Origin: Terriglobia bacterium
GTDB lineage: Bacteria > Acidobacteriota > Terriglobia > Terriglobales > Acidobacteriaceae
Reading direction: 5' to 3'
NCBI GenBank assembly: GCA_020073215.1
Contig: JAIQFO010000009.1
Location: forward strand, 81,994-145,993
DNA: 64,000 bases
The notes below the pieces were generated by a model. It worked only from the letters and a program-made list of their open reading frames with translations. It did not search any database and was not told the origin of the DNA. Each line of letters starts with the position of its first letter. Position 1 is the first letter of the stretch. A program made the translations under genes and the position numbers. Positions 54,700 to 61,153 of the stretch are shown one piece after another.

Positions 54700-55614
54700 T
54701 CACCGCGCCTTGGAAGACTTGGACGAGGGCCAGGGTTTCGCAGCGGCATCCAAGGCTTTGGCCGTAGTCCTCGCCGCCTTCGGCGCGGCTTCACGCCGGA
54801 ACGACTGGTTCCGATCCCACAGAATGCGCAGCCCCTCGAGAGTAAGCATCTCGTCCACGTTCTTAATGAAGCGTGAAGCGGTGCCAAGCAGCGATCCCAG
54901 GCCGCCTGTCGCCAGCACATGGGTCTCCGGCCCCATCTCATCCACCAGTCGCTCCAGAATGCCGTCGACCAGACCGAGATACCCGTAGTAAAGCCCCGAC
55001 TGCAGACTTCCGACTGTGGTCGATCCAATCACCCGAGCCGGTTTGCGAATCTCCACCCGCGGCAGCCGCGCCGTCCGCTGAAACAGTGCGTCCGCGGAAA
55101 TCCCAATCCCGGGACAAATCACCCCTCCCATGTACTCGCCCTTCTTTGAAATGCAGTCGAACGTCGTCGCCGTGCCAAAATCGACAATCACGCACGGCCC
55201 GCCATATTTCTCAAACGCCGCCACCGCGTTCACGATCCGGTCGGCGCCCACTTCCGCGGGATTGTCATACAGCACCTGCATGCCCGTCTTGACGCCCGGC
55301 TCGATGAACAGCGGCTTGATCTTGAAATAGCGCTCGCACACCTGTCGCAACACGGGATCGAGCGGAGGCACCACCGATGAAATCACGATCCCGTCGACAT
55401 CCGAAACTTCCAGGTTGTCCATCGAGAACAGGTTGCGGAAGATGACTCCGTATTCGTCGACGGTACGGGTCAGGTGCGAACCGACGCGCCAGTTCGCCAC
55501 CAGCCGCTCGTAACGGGCCACCTCCGCGGTCACGTCCTCGCCCGGACGGTGCTCCACCGGCGCAAAAACCCCCAGCACCGTATTCGTGTTTCCGACATCG
55601 ATGACGAGCAGCAT
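54700..55614 (-). CDS. coaX: Type III pantothenate kinase
   Basis: 304 residues. CoaX phosphorylates pantothenate, the first step to coenzyme A, and unlike CoaA is not inhibited by CoA. Visible: LLVIDVGNTNTVLGVF (P-loop-like), VISSVVPPLDPVL, YDNPAEVGADRIVNAVAAFEKYGGPCVIVDFGTATTFD, GGVICPGIGISADALFQ and HVLATGGLGSLL. The tail after about residue 265 (EAAPKAARTTAKALDAAAKPWPSSK) is a low-complexity extension. It follows birA on the same strand across a word-repeat hairpin. Confidence 0.95.
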   Translation of the reverse strand: MLLVIDVGNTNTVLGVFAPVEHRPGEDVTAEVARYERLVANWRVGSHLTRTVDEYGVIFRNLFSMDNLEVSDVDGIVISSVVPPLDPVLRQVCERYFKIKPLFIEPGVKTGMQVLYDNPAEVGADRIVNAVAAFEKYGGPCVIVDFGTATTFDCISKKGEYMGGVICPGIGISADALFQRTARLPRVEIRKPARVIGSTTVGSLQSGLYYGYLGLVDGILERLVDEMGPETHVLATGGLGSLLGTASRFIKNVDEMLTLEGLRILWDRNQSFRREAAPKAARTTAKALDAAAKPWPSSKSSKAR

Positions 55615-55620
55615 AGGAGA

Positions 55621-55699
55621 ATTTGTAATTGGTAATTTGTAATTGGTAATCGGAAGAACTGGCTTTTAAATCACAAATCACCAATTACAAATTATCAAT
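55621..55699. repeat. Word-repeat inverted repeat (TTTGTAATTGG type)
   Basis: Left arm 55621-55650 (TTTGTAATTGGTAATTTGTA...) and right arm 55668-55699 pair well. The birA stop codon lies inside the right arm. Between birA and coaX; same words at 56774-56845. Confidence 0.75.
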
Positions 55700-56701
55700 G
55701 ATTCTCACCGTTCCACTCACCACCGTCCGTAACCCCTCTGCCGTCCGAACCCGCAAGAACCCGCGCTCATCCAATCCCTCGGTAACGCCCGCCAGGCCGC
55801 CGTTTTCCTCGATGCTCACTTCTCTCCCGCGCACCGACGAAGAACTCTTCTCGAACCGGCGCAGGATCGCATCTCGCGCTCCCGCATCTTCCACCATGCC
55901 CCGATACTCCCGGTCGAGCGATTTTAACAAAGCGGCGCACAGCTCCACGCGCGACCACTCGGTGCCGGTCTCGACGCGCAACGAGGTCGCACTCTCGCGC
56001 AGCTCCGCCGGAAACTTCACCTGGTTCACGTTGATCCCCACCCCCACCACCAGATGGCGCACCCGCGTGGCCTCGGCATTCATCTCGATGAGAATGCCGC
56101 AGAACTTATTGCCGCCCAGCAGCAGGTCGTTTGGCCATTTCAGATCGACGGATAGCTGCGGCGCGATCTCCGCCACCGCTGCCAGAACCGCCAGTCCCGC
56201 AGCCAGCGAGAAAATGAGCGCATCGGAGGGCGGCATCGCCGGGCGCAAAATCACCGAGCAGTAGATCCCCGTCGACCGCGCCGAATGCCACGTATGCGCG
56301 CCCCGTCCCCGCCCGCCCAGTTGTTCTTCGGCGAGAAACACGCTGCCTTCCGGCGCCCCTTCCATCGCGGCTCGCATCGCCTCCACATTGGTCGAGCCGA
56401 TCTTGTAATAATGATGAATCTGCTTGGCAGCACCCGGGGCACTTCCAAAGACGGTCCCTTTCAGCGCCGCCGCCAGCATCTCCGGCAGCAGCAGGTCTGG
56501 AACCGCCCGCAGTTGATAGCCGGTTGCCGGATGTCCAGCGACATCCACGCCCAGCCCGCGCAGTTGCTGAATCAGCCGCCAAACTTCCGACCGGCTAGTG
56601 CCAATCTCTTCGGCAATCTTCGTGCCGCTGACCACAACCATCGCGTGGTCCATCAGCAGCCGCACGATGCGACCCAGGCGCACGTCCGTCGCCTTGTGCA
56701 C
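55685..56701 (-). CDS. birA: Biotin--[acetyl-CoA-carboxylase] ligase / BirA family
   Basis: 338 residues from GTG at 56701; a TTG at 56770 would add 23 unconserved residues. An N-terminal helix-turn-helix (VSGTKIAEEIGTSRSEVWRLIQQLRGLGVDVAGHPATGYQL) marks a class II BirA that can also repress. The ligase domain shows IGSTNVEAMRAA, GGRGRGAHTWHSARSTGIYCSVIL, DLKWPNDLLLGGNKFCGILIE and VVGVGINVN. GRGRGAHTW departs mildly from the usual GRGRRGRxW adenylate loop (AHTWHS in place of GRxWxS). It ends with a C-terminal SH3-like domain. It activates biotin and attaches it to carboxylase. Confidence 0.93.
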   Translation of the reverse strand: MHKATDVRLGRIVRLLMDHAMVVVSGTKIAEEIGTSRSEVWRLIQQLRGLGVDVAGHPATGYQLRAVPDLLLPEMLAAALKGTVFGSAPGAAKQIHHYYKIGSTNVEAMRAAMEGAPEGSVFLAEEQLGGRGRGAHTWHSARSTGIYCSVILRPAMPPSDALIFSLAAGLAVLAAVAEIAPQLSVDLKWPNDLLLGGNKFCGILIEMNAEATRVRHLVVGVGINVNQVKFPAELRESATSLRVETGTEWSRVELCAALLKSLDREYRGMVEDAGARDAILRRFEKSSSSVRGREVSIEENGGLAGVTEGLDERGFLRVRTAEGLRTVVSGTVRIIDNL

Positions 56702-56773
56702 CGACGGCAAGCTTCGAGTTTTAGTGGAAGTGGAGATGGAGGGATTATAACCAGTCGCTGGTCGAAACAATTT

Positions 56774-56845
56774 TCTAATTTGTAATTGGCAATTTAGAAC
56801 TGACGGCTTTCCAATTACAAATTACAAATCAGAGATTACAAATTC
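56774..56845. repeat. Word-repeat inverted repeat (TTTGTAATTGG type)
   Basis: Left arm 56774-56797 (CTAATTTGTAATTGGCAATT) and right arm 56810-56845 (CCAATTACAAATTACAAATC...). Between nadC and birA; same words as 55621-55699. Confidence 0.75.
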
Positions 56846-56851
56846 TTCGTT

Positions 56852-57730
56852 TCACGCCGGCATCACCCGCATACTCATATCCACCGCCGTCGAGGAATGC
56901 GTCAGCGCCCCCACCGAAATAAAATCTACGCCCGTCTCCGCGTACGATCGCACGTTCTCCAGTGTGATTCCGCCCGCGCACTCCAGCGGAATCCGCCGCG
57001 GCTGGCGCGAACAGATTTCGACCGCCTTGCGCACATCCTCAACGCTCATATTATCGAGCAGGATCGCCTCCGCCCCGTGCCCCAGCCCCTGCAGCAGCTC
57101 TTCGAGCGATCGCACTTCAATCTCGATCGGCTGTCGCCCGCGCCGGTTGTGGATCGCCCGTTCCAGCGCCGGAATCGCTCCTCCGGCCAGCGCAATGTGA
57201 TTGTTCTTAATCAACACGCCGTCGGAGAGATCCAGCCGATGATTCTGCCCGCCGCCGCAACGCACCGCGTATTTATCGATCACGCGCAGTCCCGGCGCCG
57301 TCTTGCGGGTATCGAGAATCCGCACGCGCATGCCTTCCACCGCATCGACAAACTTGCGGGTGGTGGTCGCGATTCCGGCCATGCGCTGCAGAAAATTAAG
57401 AATCACCCGCTCACACGACAGGATCACCCGCGCGTTATGCCGGATCACCGCGATCTGTTGTCCCGGTTTCACGCGGATCCCATCAAACATCGAGGGATGG
57501 CTCGTCACCTCGTAGTGCGAAGTGACCGCCCCATCCAACGCCGCATAGACGTCAAGAATCCGCGGCACGCATCCCAGGCCCGCCAGAATGCACTCCTGCT
57601 TGGCGATGACCGTCGCCGAAGCCCGCTGGTTAGGATCGATGCAGGCATAGCTGGTCGCGTCGCGCGTCGCCCGATCTTCGGTCAGCGCGTTCTCCAGAAT
57701 CGCCGTAATGCGTCGTGAGTTCCAGTCCAT
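56852..57730 (-). CDS. nadC: Quinolinate phosphoribosyltransferase
   Basis: 292 residues. NadC converts quinolinate and PRPP to nicotinate mononucleotide, with loss of CO2, in NAD synthesis. Visible: ALTEDRATRDATSYACI, AKQECILAGLGCV, RVILNFLQRMAGIATTTRKFVDAV, ILDTRKTAPGLRVIDKYAVRCGGGQNHRLDLSDGVLIKNNHI, IEIEVRSLEELLQGL, LLDNMSVEDV and LECAGGITLENVRSYAETGVDFISVGALTHS. All catalytic blocks are intact. Same strand as birA and coaX; the palindrome-rich gap to valS upstream is 70 bases. Confidence 0.96.
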   Translation of the reverse strand: MDWNSRRITAILENALTEDRATRDATSYACIDPNQRASATVIAKQECILAGLGCVPRILDVYAALDGAVTSHYEVTSHPSMFDGIRVKPGQQIAVIRHNARVILSCERVILNFLQRMAGIATTTRKFVDAVEGMRVRILDTRKTAPGLRVIDKYAVRCGGGQNHRLDLSDGVLIKNNHIALAGGAIPALERAIHNRRGRQPIEIEVRSLEELLQGLGHGAEAILLDNMSVEDVRKAVEICSRQPRRIPLECAGGITLENVRSYAETGVDFISVGALTHSSTAVDMSMRVMPA

Positions 57731-57742
57731 GTTTGTGTAGTG

Positions 57743-57790
57743 AGTGTGGGGACGGGCGACTCGCCCGTCCAGCGGGCCGCAGGCCCGCAG
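57743..57790. repeat. Double GC palindrome between valS and nadC
   Basis: GTGTGGGGACGGGCGACTCG then CCCGTCC, followed by CGGGCC-GCA-GGCCCG. The full consensus form of the palindromes that also occur inside genes. Confidence 0.7.
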
Positions 57791-57799
57791 CTTACCATG

Positions 57800-60706
57800 C
57801 TACCGACATCCCAACTCCTTCATCTTAGCCACGGCCTTCTCCCGCAGCACCTTCAACTCTTCCGCCCGCGCCGTCAGCCCCTCCACGACCTTCGCCGGAG
57901 CCTTCGCCAGGAACTGCTCGTTCGAAAGCTGCCGCTGCCCGTTAGCGATCTCCTTCTCGATCTTCTCCAACTCCTTCTTCAGGCGCTCGCATTCCGCCGC
58001 AATGTCGATCTTCTTTTCGTACAGCACGTGCGCATCGAACCGCGAAGTGCTGCGAGCTCCCGGCAGGTTTGCCAGCGAGCGTTCCACGAACGCGACCTTC
58101 TCCACACTCGCCAGCCGCTCGATCGCCGCCAGGTTCCTCTCGAGCATCGCGCGAATCTCCGGTTCATGGGCGAACACCTCGATCGGCACTTTGACCTTCG
58201 GCTCAACCTTCAATTCCGCCCGCAGATTGCGCACGCTCACGATCAGGTCCTGCAGAATCGCCATCTCCGTTTCGGCGCCCAGATCAATCTGTCCTTCATC
58301 CGCCGCCGGATAGGCAGCCAGCGCAATCGACTTCAGCGGAGGCTTGCCGTCGTACATCGCATGCCAGATTTCCTCGGTGATAAACGGCATCACCGGATGC
58401 AGCAACCGCAACGAAGCCTCGAACAGATTGACCAGATTTCGACATGTGACGCGTGCCGGTCGCGTGTCCGCACCTTCCTCAAAGTTCAGCCGCGGCTTGA
58501 CCAGTTCCAGGTACCAGTCGCAGAACTCACCCCAGAAGAAATCGTAGATGCGAGTAGCCGCCTCATCGAAGCGATAAGTCTCCAGAGACGTGTTTACATC
58601 TTTCGTAGCGCGATTGAACCGCGAAAGAATCCACCGGTCTTCCAGCGTCTGCACGTCGAATCCCGTAATGTCCGCGTGGGGACGGCCGCCCTCGGCTGTC
58701 CCGCCGGGCCGCAGGCCCGCGTCGATCCGGTCCACATTCATGAACATGAACCGCGCCGCATTCCAAATCTTGTTGGCAAAATTCCGGTACCCCGCCGTGC
58801 GGCTCTCACTGAACGCAATATCGGTCCCCGGCGCAGCCATCGCCGCCAGCGTAAACCGGGTAGCATCGGTCCCGTACCGCTCGATGACCTCAATCGGATC
58901 CAGCACGTTCCCCTTAGTCTTCGACATCTTCTGCCGGTCCGCATCCCGCACCAAAGCGTGGATGTAGACTTCGCGAAAAGGAACGCTAGCCCGCAGCGCA
59001 TCTTCCTCCCCATCGGTGCCCCAGGTTCGCGCCCGTTCTTTGGGCGCTAACCTGGGATCCTCGCCCGGCGGCCTGTGCGGCGGCATCATGAACCAGCACC
59101 CCAGCATAACCATCCGAGCCACCCAGAAGAACAGAATGTCGAAGCCGGTAATCATCAGCGAATTGGGATAAAACACGTCCTCGTCGCGAGTAGCCGCAGG
59201 CCAGCCCAAAGTAGTAAACGGCAGCAGTCCCGAAGAAAACCAGGTGTCAAGCACATCCGTATCTTGTTCCAGCTCCGTGCAGCCGCATTTGCAAGCCGAA
59301 GGAGCTTCGCGCGCCACGATGACTTCCTTGCACGAGCGGCAATACCACGCCGGAATCCGGTGCCCCCACCACAACTGCCGCGAAATACACCAGTCGTGGA
59401 TGTTCCGCATCCAGTTCAAATAAATCTGCCCGTAATTCTCCGGCGTGAACCGTATGTACCCCTTCTCGACAACTTCAATGGCGCGCTGAGCCAGCGGCGC
59501 AATCTTGACGAACCACTGCGTAGAAAGTCGTGGCTCGACGATCGTCCCCGAGCGGTCGCACTTGCCCAAAGCAATCGTGTAATCCTTAGTGCCCACCAGG
59601 AACCCTTGCTCGGTAAGGTCTTCCACCACATGCGCGCGCGCCGCAAAGCGATCCAGCCCCGAGTAACGGCCGGCATTCGCATTCATCTTGGAGTGTTCGT
59701 CAATCACTTCAATCTGCGGCAGGTTGTGCCGCAGTCCGGCCAGAAAGTCATTAGGATCATGCGCTGGCGTGACCTTAACCGCGCCCGTGCCAAACTCCGG
59801 CTGCGCCAGTTCGTCCGCAATGATCGGTATCTCCCGATTCATCAGCGGCAAAATCACATGCTTGCCAATGAGATGCAAGTAGCGCTCGTCTTTAGGATTC
59901 ACCGCAACCGCCGTGTCGCCCAGCATCGTCTCCGGACGCGTAGTCGCCACCGTAATAAACTCGTCTTTACCCGATACGCCGCCCACCACCGGGTACCGAA
60001 TCTCGTAAAGCTTGCCCGCAACGTCTTCGTGCTTGACTTCGAGGTCCGAGATCGCCGTGCCGCAGTCCGAACACCAATTGACAATGTACTTTCCGCGATA
60101 GATCAGCCCTTCGTCATAAAGCCGCACGAACACTTCCTTCACCGCGTGCGACAGCCTGTCGTCCATGGTGAAGTATTCCCGGCTCCAATCGACCGAGGCG
60201 CCCAGCCGTTTCATCTGATCGAGAATCGCGCCGCCGTACTCCCGCCGCCATTCCCAGACCCGCTCCAGAAACTTCTCCCGCCCCATCTCCCGCCGCTTCT
60301 TGCCTTCTTTCAAAAGCTGCCGCTCCACCAGCATCTGGGTCGCGATGCCGGCGTGATCGGTCCCCGGCAGCCAGAGCGAAACGAAGCCGCGCATGCGGTG
60401 CCAGCGCACGATGACGTCCATCTGCGTCTGTTCCATCATGTGCCCCATGTGCAGCCGCCCCGTAACGTTAGGAGGAGGCAACAGCAGAGTGAACACCGGT
60501 GTGGGGGCAGGCGACGGTGTGGGGGCGGGCGACAGTGTGGGGGCGGGCGACAGTGTGGGGGCAGGCGACAGTGTGGGGGCGGGCGACTCGCCCGTCCCCG
60601 GCGTCCCCGGCGTTTCCACCTGAAACAGTTTTTCCCGGACCCAATACTCGGCCCAGCGCGCCTCAATCGCGCCCGGTTCGTAAGCTTTCGGCAATTCGTG
60701 CGGCAT
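57800..60706 (-). CDS. valS: Valyl-tRNA synthetase
   Basis: 968 residues from the ATG at 60706 (MPHELPKAYEPGAIEARWAEYW); the frame extends further but only through repeat DNA. Class I enzyme: HIGH motif as RLHMGHM, editing domain (ATTRPETMLGDTAVAVNP), KMSKS as RQKMSKTKGNV, anticodon-binding domain, and a C-terminal coiled-coil arm (LKKELEKIEKEIANGQRQL). It charges tRNA-Val and hydrolyses mischarged Thr. Three inserts encoded by palindromes are present: residues about 36-70, 540-565 and 663-678. All are in frame and between conserved blocks, so the enzyme is probably functional. Confidence 0.96.
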   Translation of the reverse strand: MPHELPKAYEPGAIEARWAEYWVREKLFQVETPGTPGTGESPAPTLSPAPTLSPAPTLSPAPTPSPAPTPVFTLLLPPPNVTGRLHMGHMMEQTQMDVIVRWHRMRGFVSLWLPGTDHAGIATQMLVERQLLKEGKKRREMGREKFLERVWEWRREYGGAILDQMKRLGASVDWSREYFTMDDRLSHAVKEVFVRLYDEGLIYRGKYIVNWCSDCGTAISDLEVKHEDVAGKLYEIRYPVVGGVSGKDEFITVATTRPETMLGDTAVAVNPKDERYLHLIGKHVILPLMNREIPIIADELAQPEFGTGAVKVTPAHDPNDFLAGLRHNLPQIEVIDEHSKMNANAGRYSGLDRFAARAHVVEDLTEQGFLVGTKDYTIALGKCDRSGTIVEPRLSTQWFVKIAPLAQRAIEVVEKGYIRFTPENYGQIYLNWMRNIHDWCISRQLWWGHRIPAWYCRSCKEVIVAREAPSACKCGCTELEQDTDVLDTWFSSGLLPFTTLGWPAATRDEDVFYPNSLMITGFDILFFWVARMVMLGCWFMMPPHRPPGEDPRLAPKERARTWGTDGEEDALRASVPFREVYIHALVRDADRQKMSKTKGNVLDPIEVIERYGTDATRFTLAAMAAPGTDIAFSESRTAGYRNFANKIWNAARFMFMNVDRIDAGLRPGGTAEGGRPHADITGFDVQTLEDRWILSRFNRATKDVNTSLETYRFDEAATRIYDFFWGEFCDWYLELVKPRLNFEEGADTRPARVTCRNLVNLFEASLRLLHPVMPFITEEIWHAMYDGKPPLKSIALAAYPAADEGQIDLGAETEMAILQDLIVSVRNLRAELKVEPKVKVPIEVFAHEPEIRAMLERNLAAIERLASVEKVAFVERSLANLPGARSTSRFDAHVLYEKKIDIAAECERLKKELEKIEKEIANGQRQLSNEQFLAKAPAKVVEGLTARAEELKVLREKAVAKMKELGCR
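58674..58726. repeat. GC palindrome inside valS (site 3)
   Basis: GGGACGGCCG-CCC-TCGGCTGTCCC-type stem, then CGGGCC-GCA-GGCCCG. In frame it encodes GLRPGGTAEGGRPHAD between NVDRID and the helix starting ITGFDVQTLEDRW. Confidence 0.7.
59020..59056. repeat. Palindrome inside valS (site 2)
   Basis: CCCAGGTTCGCGCCC pairs with GGGCGCTAACCTGGG (one unpaired position), loop GTTCTTT. It forms part of an insert of about 30 residues (HRPPGEDPRLAPKERARTWG...) between MLGCWFM and VPFREVYIHALVRD. Confidence 0.7.
60498..60599. repeat. Tandem 18-base repeat plus palindrome inside valS (site 1)
   Basis: Five units of 18 bases (GTGTGGGGGCGGGCGAC-like; 60498, 60516, 60534, 60552, 60570), followed by TCGCCCGTCCCC, the other palindrome arm. 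On the coding strand it gives GTGESPAPTLSPAPTLSPAP and further SPAPT units just before the HIGH region. Confidence 0.85.
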
Positions 60707-60713
60707 GATCTCG

Positions 60714-60798
60714 TGTGGGGACGGGCGACTCGCCCGTCCAGCCGAGCAAAGCTCGGCAGTTCGGCCTGCATAGGGACAGCCGCCCCCGGCTCTCCAAC
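60714..60798. repeat. GC palindromes upstream of valS
   Basis: GTGTGGGGACGGGCGACTCG/CCCGTCC and GCCGAGC-AAA-GCTCGGC (60714-60757), then GGGACAGCCG-CCCC-CGGCTCTCC (60772-60798). It fills the first 100 bases upstream of the valS start and resembles 27902-27946. Confidence 0.7.
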
Positions 60799-61153
60799 CG
60801 GCCAAAGCCCGAAAACCTTCCGGCAGCAGAGGGGAATCTTTGATCTTACAGGCGCAAGAAAAGAAGGGTCAAACGCGCGCGGGGGTAGTACACTTCGGGA
60901 AAAATTCGGCTACACCCCCGCCCCCGGTTTGGACCCAGGGGCCGGGGCGCGCGCGCTAGCGGGGCGGGGCAGACCGTTCGTGCCATACTCCAGTCTCGTC
61001 GGTCGGGAATCGACCCATCACAACCATCGAGGGACTGTCTGCCAACAACAATCACCCGCCTGACACGCCAACCGTGCGGAATTTCACGCTGAGCCGCTTG
61101 CAAAGCAGTAAAGGTAAGGTGCGATACAATCGAAGCGCTTACGGTCTGATCCA
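60799..61153. other. Intergenic region before the NLR-like gene
   Basis: 355 bases between divergent valS and the gene at 61154. It contains a GC-extreme patch (about 60870-60970: CCCCCGCCCCCGG, GGGGCCGGGGCGCGCGCGC). No ORF is credible. It should hold the promoter of the downstream gene, but I could not pick out convincing -35/-10 boxes. GC content drops visibly past 61080. Confidence 0.4.

Noticed and set aside
60498..60599. CRISPR or minisatellite outside genes suspected from 18-base units
   Set aside because: The units are in frame inside valS and derive from the local GC palindrome.
59075..61063. 662-codon plus-strand frame antisense to valS
   Set aside because: Shadow of valS; it includes the 18-base repeats read as GGGRQC units and has no recognisable domain.
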